Part shown: positions 25,405 through 37,617 of the stretch, piece by piece
How positions within the stretch are numbered: position 1 is the first letter of the stretch
Layout of the letters: each line of letters opens with the position of its first letter
Source: Branchiostoma belcheri
Lineage: Eukaryota > Chordata > Leptocardii > Amphioxiformes > Branchiostomatidae
Assembly (NCBI RefSeq): GCF_001625305.1
Contig: NW_017804165.1
Location: 328,127-392,126 of the forward strand
Direction: 5' to 3'
Length of the DNA stretch: 64,000 nucleotides
Made by a program: the position numbers and the translations under genes
Notes under the pieces: model-generated
What the model saw: the letters and a program-made list of their open reading frames with translations, nothing else
What the model was told of the DNA's origin: nothing
Database searches by the model: none

Positions 25405-28400
25405 GTCCCGACGGGGAGCATTGGGTGTACAGGAACAAGACATATCTGAACAATATGACCCCCATGTAAACTCAATGTAGACATGATGTAAACCTGATGA
25501 TCAGCACTGTACATCAACTTATTGAGCCACAAACAGACATCAATCTTCCAAATGCGCAGTGCTCAGTACACAGTCTACCGCGACTGGACTGCTGAAGTAT
25601 ACAGAGTACACTGTCACAGATACATGTACTTCTCTAAGCCTTGTCAGTTCTCCGGACTACATCCTAACAGTTGGGACAAAGATATCAAATTGTAGTTTTA
25701 TGATCTTTACGTCCTTAGAATATAAAACGGGGTTAGTCGCTTTTCTTGTTCCAGCGGAAACAAGATAGCCCGAGGGGGAGCATCTCGGAAATATACGGAT
25801 AACCTTTAATGGCGAGAGGATCTCCTGTCGCTTTGAAGAGTTTGTAAGCTGTGTTTAACAGCATATCTTAATACTAATACGGGTGTGGGCGGAAGGACCC
25901 CAGGTAGTGTCTTATTCCCTCCCTGACTTCAGATGTGTTCATCCCAAGAAAAGAAGATGCTTTCAGACGAATAAGCAAACTTCTAGCAATGTAAAAGGTA
26001 CGGATGTACAAACTACGCACACTTATTTTGTGGTGAACCGTTTGATCGTAAGACTTCTTAAAGTAAGACGTAAAAGATGAGAGATCGTGACTGCCAGGGG
26101 TCCTTGAGGAAAAGTCCGGTAATCTTGGCTAACGCGTCGAACACCAGCTGCTCTCAGCAGCTTTTCCCGCGCCCGGACCGCCGCCAGCTGTTTCCGGTAC
26201 ACCGGCACCTTGCTTCCGGTGTGACGTCACGACTTCGTGGGGGTCGCTGGGATTCGTGAGACGGCGAGCGTCAGTAACCATGGCAACGGAGTCTAGAGTT
26301 ACAAGAACAACCTGAGGGACAGGTCTCACGTTTACTTTGACGGTGAGTTGTTTGACAAAGCTAGCGTGAGACATGGCCAAAGCCTTCCTGTCGAAACAAG
26401 TCATGACCATGACACAAACTAAACTTCAAACAGACACCTTGATCGTAAAGTTCCAAAAACAAGTGTTGGGTATTTTTAGATCTGTCTATTTATAGATCTG
26501 TCATCTTACACTCTTCTGAACACAAGTGGTTCACCACAGAGTCCAAACCGGAAGTTTCATGACGTTTGTCTAATTACTTAGAGGAAGTGGCAGCGCTCCA
26601 AACTGTCTACAAGATTACCTGCCTTTCTTCATCTACAGGCGCACAAATACGAAAGGATGTCACGATTTGCCGAGGTCTATTTTCAGACAGTCTGGTCTCT
26701 CAAGTCAAATGTCTTCAGGAAACATTCGGTTAATTTGTTCAGAGTTATTCCACAGCGCCACATCCGTGACGATTTACACATGTCTACAAGTGCTCTCAAT
26801 TATCAGGGATGGTTAAGGTTACTTACCAGGTGTCTTCATCAGTGGACACTGCTCCTGAGAAATTATTAACAACCCGATCAGCTTACAGGTAGGGTACTTA
26901 TTGTTTACAATCCCGAAAAATGTCTCATTTAGGATCATTTTTTGTAAATAGCTATCCGAATTTAGATAAAGCCAGTTCCCAGAATGAAAACTTGTTCAAA
27001 ATTGTTTGAAAATGGTTGGGATAAACTGATAATATTTGGAAAAACGTAAATGTCCAGTATCATTGCCTTAGTACTTATCGTTTCATACTCGGAACAAGGA
27101 ATCGACATCACAGCAGGATGTTTATATTTTTACATATGCATCTGGCCAACAAACGTGTTGGATAAACAAAAACAAACACAGCGAAAATGCAAAAGAAGTG
27201 TGATTTATCTCGTCAGAGGTAAACAAGTGTGATATCTTGTAGAAACAGATTGCAAACAATCCGCCCTGATAAACACAGCCACGGATCAGATAACGCCGAG
27301 TAAAGTTGACGTTTCCGTTATCGTTAGAAATACAGTAACGTCGGTGGGTCTCTTCAAAAGGAAAACATCTACTCATTAATGTGCCGAATCATAGAAGCGA
27401 TCACACTTTCCTCCACTTATCTACCGGCGGCAGCTGTGGTAGGATTGGCCCGAACTGCTGTAATTGCGGCATGGGAAGTGTAAGTAGGAAGAGCGCGTAT
27501 CCTAATGCATAATTTATTTTGTCTGAACACGCGGACTATTTGGGTAGCGGAAAGCGTACTCGGCAATCTGCAGGAAGCAGTCGGGCTGGAGCAGGTAGTG
27601 AAGTGACAGGCTGTGTTGTTGTTGGAGGGGCGGCGGTGATTAGAGAGGCCCGGGCCTTCCTCTGTGGTTAATTGGCGCGGTGTGTTTGCCTGATAACGAA
27701 AGAGCTACTGTTGAGAGAGGGAAGAAGAGAAGTGTGGGAAAAGGAGAAAAAGAAGCAAACACGGGAAAGAAGTCCAGATGGAAAGACTAGCAAAAGTTAG
27801 GAAAACTGATATCACTGCTCACCCCCTAACGTAGATGACACTGATGTATAGAGATGGAGAGTGCTAGTCTGTTCTCCCCCAAGTGACTTTCACATTCAGA
27901 ACCAAGATGAAGGGTATGCTATCATCATAGCGTGCCAATTGATAAGATACAGACAGTGAGCATATTATACTATGTACTACTACGTACTACATATGTACTA
28001 CTACGCCGAGTAACGATTTTATTTCCAGACCCGGCGTGGTGACGTGCCTGACGCCTTGAGGGACGGCTCGGGTAGACGGTTAAGTACAAGGTCAGGGTTA
28101 CAGGGACAGTACGTTGTTATCAATCAAGACTGTTCCAACACAAGCATAAGGTGTGCTACCTGAAAATTCTTTGATACTCAGCTAACTGTCACCGGTAGTA
28201 TTTTTTCAAACATTTGATGATAAATTTTACTTAAGGTTAGCTTGCACCATGCGTCAACAAGTGTTGCAGGACTAGATGGTGACTCATCCCTGAAGGCGAA
28301 TTCTAAGATAGACGGCTCAGGAAACTGTTGAACTTGAGATATGCGCGGTTTTCCTGTACATCTGAAACACTCGGCTTGATGGATAAAACATTATCACGCA

Positions 28401-28829
28401 ACTCCTCTGTTTGGTTTTCTTGGCGAGAAAACAAGACTCAAGACAAGAAGAAACACAAGTCTCCTTTTTGAATACCGGTACCTTGGGAATTTCCTTTACT
28501 TGATGATTTCATTGACCGTGACCATAAGCTCTCTTCACTCTCATCGACAGGTTGTGTTGCTCATATCGGTGTTTGTATACATATACTAGTATGTAATAGT
28601 GTTGTTTAGAGTTTTATTTGTTCTTTTCATAGCTATAAAATTCTGATAGATTAATAAAGACATGACAGATGCTTCATGTTTACTCACTGAGTCATCCATG
28701 ACTGACGATCCGATATTTGTATACTCTTTTAGCGTAATTCTGAATCACTCTCTTGAGCAAAATTCTGTAAATTCAGATCATAATCACGCACAGTATTTAC
28801 TTTGCGGTGCTCAGTGGTCATAATATGGC
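25405..28829. other. Intergenic region with CRE and X-box pair and a purine-rich tract
   Basis: No exon recognised. A CRE-type site (26222) and an RFX-type X-box (26274) lie 45 bp apart. A strongly purine-rich strand runs about 27711-27790. A short TACTAC/TACGTAC tandem occurs around 27966-28003. Confidence 0.4.
26222..26287. promoter_or_regulatory. CRE-type site followed by RFX-type X-box
   Basis: TGACGTCA at 26222-26229 and GTAACCATGGCAAC at 26274-26287. The second matches the RFX X-box consensus GTNRCC-N(0-3)-RGYAAC exactly and is palindromic. RFX and CREB-type sites are known to act side by side in X-box promoters of vertebrates. Their pairing here is seen in the sequence; a regulatory role is inference. 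Confidence 0.4.
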
Positions 28830-29178
28830 TCAACTGTCAATAATAAAGGCGCTATTTGTGGTTGACAAATTGTTTGCTTTATTTTTGTCTTATAATTAAT
28901 CGTTTCAACGTATCTAAATTCCGGATAAAACTACTTTGAAAAGTATAACTTTCATACGACTATGTTTACGTTGTACAAATGCCCTTGAAGGAAGGTTATA
29001 ATATAATGCGTAGTTCAAATCAACTGCCCATAATAAAGACGTTATATGTGGCTGACAAGTTCTTTGCTTTAAGTTCGTTGAACTCATCTAGGTTCCGAAT
29101 AAGAATACCTTGAAAAGTACAACTTTGATACGACAATGTTTAGGTTGTACAAAAGCCCTTAGAATCGAAGGAAGGATC
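28830..29178. repeat. Tandem duplication, about 190-bp period
   Basis: Copy one starts with 'tcaactgtcaataataaagg' at 28830 and copy two with 'tcaactgcccataataaaga' at 29020. Shared blocks include 'ttgaaaagtataactttcat', 'acgactatgtttacgttgta' and 'aaatgccctt', with about 80-85 percent identity by eye. Confidence 0.8.
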
Positions 29179-29620
29179 GGATGCTCTTGCATAATCGTAT
29201 TTCCTGGATTGCTAACCACATCCTGACTGAACCGCAGTAGAATAGAACCCTCCATGCTCCGAAAGGCTAGTAACTGGTCTTATTGCCTTAATTGGCGATT
29301 AATATAAACGGGAATTAATGAAACGATACCATAAATAATCCAGACCTATACATGACCACGGTGACTCATCACTATGACAAGATATAGGTATGTAGCCACC
29401 CTAAACCCTTCTTTGGGTATGTACTTAAGTAGTCACGCCAGGTCTTACATACTAAAATTGTATTACTTTAAAATGTTTCATTCCCCTAGTTCTTCCGCAT
29501 AACAACCATGTACTTAGTACCGGAGCTGAGCCGTGGTGACTAATGTTATCACCTTAATTGGCAATGAATGGCGGCGATGTAGGTGTAATTGAAAATCGAT
29601 GACATGACTAACACGCGCCG

Positions 29621-29637
29621 TGACCAATATTAGGTCA
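29621..29637. promoter_or_regulatory. Everted nuclear-receptor-type half sites
   Basis: TGACC and GGTCA are separated by seven bases (TGACCAATATTAGGTCA). Everted half sites are one of the arrangements used by nuclear receptor dimers. The element sits about 50 bp from the X-box at 29688. Only the sequence match supports it. Confidence 0.25.
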
Positions 29638-29687
29638 TGTTTTATTGCTCACGGGCGGTGCAGCAGACGACACCGGGCGTCATCTGC

Positions 29688-29734
29688 GTCGCCATGGCAA
29701 CGGTATCAAATGACAGGTGCAGCGGACGACGTCA
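29688..29734. promoter_or_regulatory. RFX-type X-box with nearby CRE-like site
   Basis: GTCGCCATGGCAAC (29688-29701) fits the RFX X-box consensus. CGACGTCA, one base off the CRE palindrome, follows at 29727-29734. This repeats the CRE/X-box pairing seen at 26.2 kb, with reversed order. Confidence 0.35.
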
Positions 29735-29795
29735 CAGTTCATTACTCATTACAGGTAGAGACGATGCTGAAATGGGAGTCTGTAACTAGGTCATA

Positions 29796-29995
29796 GCCTC
29801 GATCTACCAGGCTTCGGGAGGCGGCTGGAGAGAGTAGAAATTGGCCAAAATAGAGAGATAACATGCCGAGGGAGTTGCATGGACCGCTAGAAGGTGCAGT
29901 TTGCCGCACTCGGGACAACTCCTTTGGCATGTTAGTATCTCTCAATTTGGACAATTTCTACTCTTTCCAGCCGCCTCCCGAAGCCTGGTAGAGGC
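29796..29995. mobile_element. MITE family B, copy 1
   Basis: Inverted ends GCCTCGATCTACCAGGCTTC and GAAGCCTGGTAGAGGC, followed inward by 'gggaggcggctgg' and 'agtagaaattg' with their inverted partners. TA flanks it at 29794-29795 and 29996-29997. A second copy lies at 40137. No open frame of note, so it is non-autonomous. Confidence 0.85.
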
Positions 29996-30760
29996 TATCT
30001 AGGCCAGGACAGTAGAAGTTAATGAAGTGAGTGGCGCACGCCGTGACCGAACATGACGTGAGATGACATCACCCATCAGCGAGCGGCATCCTCACGGCCA
30101 TATAAGCGGATACCTTTGGTGTTGGGTCATCCTCATGCATAATTAAACATGATGAGGCAATGTAGATGGCTTTCATAAAAGATCGAATCAAAAATAGCAT
30201 ATTGACTAATACTATAACAACTGACCATTCTAAAACGTCATATGCCGTCATCCATTGCTCAGGTGAACAGTTAACGTCAGTTGCTCATATTATGAAACAC
30301 AAGGATTTAAGTACTCATCTAATTTGTCCAATTGACAGCCTATGGACAGTGGCATAATAGCCAATTACAATTATGAGTCATGATATTGAATTTCATAATG
30401 AACTATGAATGTCACACATGGATAGCTGGCAAACGGTCCTTTATTATGAAATTGTCATGATTTTTCAAGAAGTTCCGTCATAGTTCACATTGTGACAAAT
30501 TAGATTAAATTAGATGCGCAGTAACTTTTCACGAGAAAAATGTACATGTAACCTTGAGTCAGGCAGGTACACACATGCACGCATAGTTCTCAGTGAGCAG
30601 ACCTTGGTCATACGACAGCGGTCCATCGTGAGTCTGTACCCGGACCCGGTACAGAAAACTAAATATGATATCTTAGTGTCCGGGGGTTAGGATTAGTAAA
30701 TTGTGTGTCTCGCGGATCGCACGCGGATCTGATGTTTTCTTCTTCAGTAGGATCGCGGGC

Positions 30761-31427
30761 CTGACATTACTTCATCCCGAAGGTCAGGTAAAACAGTTCT
30801 TTCTGCACTGGAATAAGTGGAGTGTTTTGTTAACTTTTCATATTGAAAGTCCACAGGTATGCATCATCAGACATGAAACATTGAGATCTTTGAGATCGTC
30901 CTTGACGTTACAGATTCTAGTAGGGACTTATTCCCCAGACCGGCGCAAAATCTCAAAGCGCGTCACGTGCACCTACTTGCTGACAAGCCCCTGAATTGTT
31001 TTTGGGACCTTGAAGTCACTTTCCTCCGGAGTCTGTGGTAGGGCACGTCGTTGCCGGATCTATCATAACCCACAGCATGACCTGAATGCGGACCTGACAT
31101 TACTTCATCGCGAAGGTCAGGTAAAACAGTCCTTTCTACACCTGAATACGTGGTTCAGTTACTTTTCATATTGAAGTCCACAGGTACGTATGCATCATCA
31201 GACATGAAACATCATCACTCTGTGATGGTTCTTGTAAGTGACGGATTCAAGCGACTTTTCAGTCACCCACACCGCAAAATTTCACAGCGTCACCTACATG
31301 TACTTGCTGACAAGCCGATGAATTGTTTGGGGACCTTGAAGTCATTTTTCCCGGGAGGCTGTCTGTGGTAGGGCATGTCGTTGCCGGATCTGTCATAACC
31401 CACAGCATGACCTGAATGCGGACCTGT
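30761..31427. repeat. Tandem duplication, about 332-bp period
   Basis: 'ctgacattacttcat' occurs at 30761 and 31093. Both copies then carry 'cgaaggtcaggtaaaacagt', 'catattgaa', 'gcatcatcagacatgaaaca', 'cttgctgacaagcc', 'ggaccttgaagtca' and 'gcatgacctgaatgcggacc' in order. The two copies differ by small indels. The frames open across them are not conserved, so they are not read as exons. Confidence 0.9.
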
Positions 31428-34144
31428 CGCCTCCCAACAATCTCCGATTTCTGCCATCAAATGTCAGACGTGTAGTGTCGGTACGGCTGTGTTTGTAGTA
31501 CAACGCAGTACAGTGTACATACCGGGAGGCAATGAACGACAGCGATCTCAAACGGAACCACTACAGAAAGATGATAACACGATTCTATATTTGCATCCGC
31601 TTTAGTTGACTAAAAGGATGCTGCCATAAACAGTCATTTAAAGGAAGATATTACTGAGCTCCAGACTTGCGTAATTCAAGCGTTTGTCTAACGCCTACGA
31701 TGCATTATGATTAACGTCACTCTGTCTGTACGAATGTCTACCTCTCTACAGATACTGAAATGTGCGTAACGGAAACGTCTAAACACGAACACTTTCCACA
31801 GGCGATTGCTAGTATAAACTTTACTCTGACGTCCAATGTTCATACATCAGTCTACACCTTTACAGCAGCGGAACTCCCAGGTGCACTTGTCATCTGCTGT
31901 TCATCGTTTCATAGCTCATCAGCCTGTCCAAACTACCTGTCCACCATCCGTGCAACAACTTTTATTCTAAAGTTAATAGTGACGCCTATCACCCCGGATC
32001 TTCTGCGTGGCGCTATGTCTTGAATGCGGATCCCCCTGGCGTGCCGACACTTACAGGTCCTCTCACCGTGATCCGGAACGGCTTGTGCCGTGTTTACACG
32101 TACCTGCCTCGGCTCCAACACCGCCACAGATAACGACGCCAAACAGCGATCTGTCGATTGGACTTGGTTGGCTGAAAGGTTAGAACGTAGCTCATTAGTC
32201 TGTTTCAAACTTTCTCATTCGTACCGTGAAACAAATTTGAGTCACCAAGGACTACAGGTGTTCTACTGCATGCACTTCTTGTCAACCTGTCCTCAGCCCT
32301 TATTAGCATCTTGGCGGGTAGATCATGATCCATGACTCGGTAATCGGTGTTTCCACTTAATCGTGTCCAAACAAATGTCTCCGTGCAACCCAAGCCGGCT
32401 GGCGGTTAGGAAGGTGTCTGTAGTACTGGTGTTGTTGTTGGTGTGGAGGGCACGGACGTTTTAGAAGTGAAGGCCGCCCAAGTGGAACGCCAGCAACACT
32501 AGAAAGAGAAATTAGTCTAGTGAACAGTGATCTCCTAGTATTTGAAGGCAACAATTACATGTACAAGAAACGAAGGGGAAGTAGAAGGGGATCACTGTCA
32601 GAAGTGATCATCTTCGCAGACATCTTAAAGAAACCCGAAGGCACCTCAATGTTGTCGAAGACGGACAGATAACTTATTGAGGTCCACTACTGGCGCATGG
32701 CCCGTTACTATATTTCTCTTCACTCTGTAACATCTGTATATGCCTCCGGACGGCCACTATAAGATTCTGGCACCCGGATATGAAGCCAGCAGAGAGCCCT
32801 TAAAGAAAAGCACCTGCTCCGAAACTTTCCCCGAGTGAAACCGATCCGTCACCGAGCTTCACTTCTACAATGAATGCTTTGATGTTTGGGGTCCTCGCCG
32901 GCTTAACTAGAGGGACTTCCGAACTCCAAACTATTCCGAATACACGTGGGACAGTACATTATTTATGTCAAAAGGAGAGACATAATTGCAAAGATTGAAA
33001 ATCTTGAATCCCGTCTTGGAGAGTTGATGGGTGTGTCCGCTTTAAGATAACATTCTCAAAGCTGAAACCCGTCCGGTGGACCTTAGGGCTATCACAGATG
33101 ATCTTAGTACCCCCTGCTAAAGGTGATATAAAAGTGGAGGGCGTCTCTTCAAACGAATTGTTGACAGCCGTCCTATCTTTATATCTTATTTAATGACGTG
33201 CTCACTTGTCGTAATGTTTACATTATCATACGCGCAATCAGGCGACTACATCGATGAGCGAGCGGCCTTTTTTACATGTCAACTTCTCATGTCCTGTCAT
33301 ACTCTCATCTCTCGGCGAGCTCGTGTTGAAGTGGCCCTCCTGCCTCACGGTTGCGAGCGGCTGTAAGAGACCACACGTGTGGAACTTTACATAAAGTGAA
33401 GCACCTGCTCAGCGTTCTGGGCGATGGGCAGCCGAGCTACAGGTGCGCCGCACACGGCCGTACCGTTAAAGGACAAATATATACGTTTTCTGCTACAGTG
33501 GCATTTATCAACGAGTGTTAACACCGTCAATTGTCGCACTGCTGATGCTTTCCGGAGTCTTGTTTCTTCCGTGTTGCGTCCTTGTAATCGTAAATTTATC
33601 TTAAACCTATGAAAAACACTAGTGTGAAGAGTCCGTGCGTGTGGAGCCCTTAAAAGGCGACACCTGCCCAGCTCAGCCCCCGGTGAATAGCGACAGACAG
33701 GTGCTCGGCGTGTGTTTAACTTTCATGTCGGATTTGTTTTCTTCAAACATTGATCCTCTCCACTTGGAGATCTGAAACAAGAGGACGGAACGTTGCTACT
33801 TCAGGCAGATCTGCGCTATGCCAAGTGTTGCTGCGGCCTGGCGTAATGTGGGGCTGTTCTAAAGCAATAAGCAATATCTGGGACCCTCGTTCATCATATT
33901 CAAGCTAATGTACATAAATGCTATGTTGGGTCATTCTTATTGACAGGTGTTGATATCGAATATTGGCAGACTCCAAGACTGTCATAGCAATTAATTGCTA
34001 TCACTAAATGTGGGAGGGGTTGCTATCTGGCAAACAGCTAAGGAACGCTTTAGGTTGGCCAGGAGACATTCTGTAAATGAGAGCTAAATAGGAAAGCATC
34101 TCCATGTTCTCTGATGCGTTTTCGTTATTCGGCAACACCTAATA
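31428..34144. other. Left flank of the plus-strand gene, no exon recognised
   Basis: Still CpG-retaining. GC-rich strings such as 'gcacctgctc' recur near 32810, 33403 and 33662. The promoter and first exons of the gene that follows could lie here, but I cannot point to a start codon or TATA-type element with any support. Confidence 0.3.
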
Positions 34145-34145
34145 G

Positions 34146-34550
34146 TGGACACGTCCCACACGGTTTTGCTTGAAAGTATAAAGAGTTGTAGTGTTGTACG
34201 TGTACCTTCAAGAACTGGTCATCTGCAAAGTGGTCCTGATGAACCTTATCATGCCACAATCACCATTCCGAGAGCCTTTCACAAGTCTCAACCACGTTCT
34301 CAACTTTCTCTTTTGATCTCTGTACCTGAACTGTGGATTGTGCCTTCCTCTCTCTCCGACAATGGGAGTAGAGCGGGTCAAGAGGCTCAGGAGGACCCTC
34401 CACGCCTCACGGTCAACAACACTTCACCCCCAGGAATCACCACTCCTGCTGACTATACACCGGCAAATATGTGGAGTATAGACTTGAGGAGGATGTCTTT
34501 ACAACAAGGAGACTGTTTCTGCCCAAACTTTCCTGTTTTAGCTCAAACAA
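34146..34550 (+). CDS. Candidate coding exon, plus-strand gene of unknown function
   Basis: The frame is open for about 135 codons, with codon choice typical of coding DNA (runs such as gaggctcaggaggaccctcc). The peptide is proline- and serine-rich, with pieces such as ATITIPRAFHKSQPRSQLSL and GITTPADYTPANMWSIDLRR. The left edge follows 'cctaatag'. The right edge precedes a good donor, CAA|gtacgt. No family is recognised. The phase at the donor (1) does not match the next candidate exon, which needs phase 2, so an intervening exon is missing or this boundary is wrong. The stretch 34471-34594 is also open in a second frame that would give phase 2, and I could not decide between them. Confidence 0.42.
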
Positions 34551-34937
34551 GTACGTTACCTGGAGAGGCTGTGTTATTCAAATTAGAAAGTTGAGAGTGG
34601 CGGGGGGGGGGGAGTTAGGCAAGATGTTGCATCTCCCATCTTCACTCTACATCACCATCATCGGTCATCACTGATCTAAAGGAAGATATCAAACAAATGA
34701 AGACAATAACAAAGAGTTTAGATATGCAAACTTTGTAAACTGAATCACCAAAACTTAATGTAGAGGCAATATCTCAGGAAGACCACAAAACAAGTAAGAG
34801 AAAAACAAGTAGAAAACTGACAGCAAAAAAAATGAAATGAAGAAAAAATTACAATCAACAAGGTTTCAGACATTTGACATGAAACAGGTAACTGTTTTTT
34901 CCAATCTCACACACCTGTTTTGGAGATATTTTAACAG

Positions 34938-35185
34938 TCCTTCAGCAGCAGAAACTCAGGATTACATGCCACTATCAACAGAACACCTGGTGCAATCCAT
35001 ACTCTTACAACGGAAGGATAAACTCTGGCTAAACAGTGGGGAATATTTCTCCATAACGCCACTTGACTTATGTAACCATTCAAGGAAGCAGCTCCTGACC
35101 TCTGACCTCCCCAGGATTCTTATAAACCCTAGCCAACTGGATGTCCAGGATGTAGAGGCCCAATTAATAGTGACAGATAAACCAA
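34938..35185 (+). CDS. Candidate coding exon, plus-strand gene of unknown function
   Basis: It follows the acceptor 'gatattttaacag' and ends before CAA|gtagtt. The frame gives about 82 residues, including STEHLVQSILLQRKDKLWLN and SGEYFSITPLDLCNHSRKQL. It enters in phase 2 and leaves in phase 1, which fits the exon at 36450. If the donor is not used the frame runs on for eight codons to a TAA at 35206-35208. No known domain was recognised. The intron that follows holds MITE family A copy 3. Confidence 0.5.
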
Positions 35186-35487
35186 GTAGTTTTAACCTCC
35201 TTGGATAAACTAATGCCAGGTTCTACTTCTCACAGATGCAGAAAGTGCTTTCTGAGTTCTGAAGTCACAAAATGTAGGCCTAACTTATTTACAGTACCTT
35301 TACTAGTCTCTGTTTAGGGAGGTTGTGTGTTAAACTATTTTAATTGTCATTGATGTGGAAACACACCTGTGCTTGGTAAACACCTGTTGGAAGAGAACAA
35401 CAGGTGTTGTCACCTTGGCAGGTCATCAGTCAGGGATGGTACAGGGGAAGATGACCCACACAGTTAGCCATAATGCTATCCACTCTA

Positions 35488-35659
35488 ATCTCCAAGCAGA
35501 TCCTAGGGTAGCAAAAGACGTATCAAATTGGCCAGGCAGTATCCATTGGCCAGAGAGGGTCCAATATGCCTAACACTTGTTTTGGACCCTCTCTGGCCAG
35601 TGGATACTGCCTGGCCAATTTGATACTGTCTTTTGCAACCTTAGGATCTGCTTGGAGAT
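35488..35659. mobile_element. MITE family A, copy 3 (full-length)
   Basis: Flanked by TA at 35486-35487 and 35660-35661. The ends are ATCTCCAAGCAGATCCTAGG and its near-exact inverted partner. The arms extend to 'ggccagagagggtccaa', so the 172-bp element is almost one perfect hairpin with a short loop. It is inserted in an intron of the plus-strand gene. Confidence 0.9.
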
Positions 35660-36449
35660 TAATCCATTCAGCTTAGACATTCATACTCTGTTCAAGCTAA
35701 ATAAGAGCACTTATCCTGTAGTATGGCAAATATGTAAGTGTGTCTGACAAATGTGAACATCTGGAGTTTCTGACCAGATGTTTTAGTAGAGTACACCTGG
35801 TTCTCCTCTGGAGACAGGTGTATAAAGACATCAGCTCAGGTGCCATCTTCCAACAGCATGGAGCTTTCACTTTCAGCCCTATCTGTAGGGCAAGAGTCAA
35901 GATATTTTGGTGAAGGTTAGACATCCAGGTAATAAAAAAAAAATCCAGGTAATAAACAAAACAGTTACTCAAGCAATGGGATATGATATTGGAAACGGTC
36001 ACACGTTTTAGGTAGCATCCACTAGTTTATGTCAGTGACACAAGAGTAAAGATGTTTCTATCTACTACTGCATGCACAAAAGGTCAACATCCTGGAATAA
36101 ACAGTGGTTCTGATCTTTTAGATTAGTTACAAGGACACAAACAAGCTTTGTTTTTGTGTTTTCAGCTCCTCTTCAGCACCCACAATATTGCTGCATCCTG
36201 TACATACAAACTCATGTAAACTAATAACCTAATCATGGGTAGATAGGCCAACCGACACCAAATACAGTATTACGATGCACTCATTCCAACATAACTTGTA
36301 TACTTTCATGACTATCTAGAGGCTGATGAGGGATGGCCAACAGCAATAGCTAACAGCTCTATCAGCAGTCTTAGTGACACCTTAAGTGTGATCTTGCATC
36401 ACCTTAAGAATTCTTAAGGCATATGATCCCGGACATCCTGGTCTTACAG

Positions 36450-36607
36450 ACATGCACACCTGTCTCCACTACACCTTGCCATGTGTGTTGGTCCTGCCTG
36501 GACACATCCGCCTCGCCCTGGAACATGTAAACACCAGCATCAGCCTCCTGTTCAGCTGTCTCTCACGAGTGCCGGGCATACCTGAACAACACATCAAGGA
36601 TGTCCAG
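36450..36607 (+). CDS. Coding exon, plus-strand gene of unknown function
   Basis: Bounded by the acceptor 'tcctggtcttacag' and the donor CAG|gtaacc. The 158-bp frame is strongly biased to C or G in third codon positions, and the opposite strand is not similarly open. The peptide includes LPCVLVLPGHIRLALEHVNT and SLLFSCLSRVPGIPEQHIKD, likely helical. It enters in phase 1, matching the exon ending at 35185, and leaves in phase 0, matching the exon at 37519. I do not recognise the family. Confidence 0.62.
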
Positions 36608-37518
36608 GTAACCCAACACCTGGTCAGCGCAGGGGGTCACCTCAGGTCACCAGGTGAGACCACCAGGACTAACTCTCCTCATGTGTGCTGTGTCTGTGGT
36701 AGGTTTCTTGAAAAGTAAAACTGTCACACTCTGTGGTATTTGTACGATCATGATATGCTACATCAGAGTTGACCCTACCTTTCACCAGGTGTGATTGGCT
36801 CTTCTCACACCTGGTTTGATATGTAATGGTACATGACAGGTGAGAAGACGGCTATCTGATCTTATCTTGTACTCCCTGCTGCCTGATCCATCTGGAGTGA
36901 ATCGATGAACTTCAAAACTGCTGCTGCCAGAGGGAAAATACCTTGATGCTGAGAATGGTGACGACTGTCTCTTCTCAGGGCTTCTGCTCTCCTGTCAGCA
37001 ACTGTGGGACAAACTGCCCAGATGGTATCACACCTAGTTTGGTTCACACCATTAAGATATTTCATGGTAATTAAACCTGAGACTCTCGGTGAGACATTGC
37101 AGGGTCAGGAGATCAAGACTTCTCAGGTGAGAAAGAAGCAACCTTGTTGCTCTCAAGGATTCTTGTAAGGGCATTATATCCCATGGTCACAAAACCTTGA
37201 GATGTCTTCACATCAGAAATATATGACAAGGTATTTTTGTTATGTCACACTTATAAAGAAGGCATGATTGGTTCTGTTGAACCATTGATATTCATATCTA
37301 CACTGTAATATTGTAATGACTGCTGTCTGCAAGTAAATGGATGATTTTATCTCACTGAAAGAAAGTGGGACAAAATGGCTTGTTTTCTACCTGTACATTT
37401 GTAGATCACAGCATGACACCTGTAGATTGAGATCAGTATCAGTCCTGAATATTTGTGTAAGCCCACACAATACAACACAAAAGTTACAAATGCATCAACA
37501 CATTACTGTCTAAGGCAG

Positions 37519-37617
37519 CTTCTATGTGACTATTATCTAACTGATGTGAATGACAGATACATGGCTGTGAAAGGTCTCACACATCAAAAGTTAACCTTCA
37601 GTGTGCTGAATCACTTG
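37519..37617 (+). CDS. Candidate coding exon, plus-strand gene
   Basis: The 99-bp segment lies between the acceptor 'attactgtctaaggcag' and the donor TTG|gtaacc and is in phase 0 at both ends. It encodes LLCDYYLTDVNDRYMAVKGL followed by THQKLTFSVLNHL. It fits between the exons at 36450 and 37847 without breaking the frame. No domain recognised. Confidence 0.45.

Noticed and set aside
34145..34594. Single-exon gene of 149 codons
   Set aside because: No ATG at the start of the frame and a strong donor lies inside; an internal exon is more likely.
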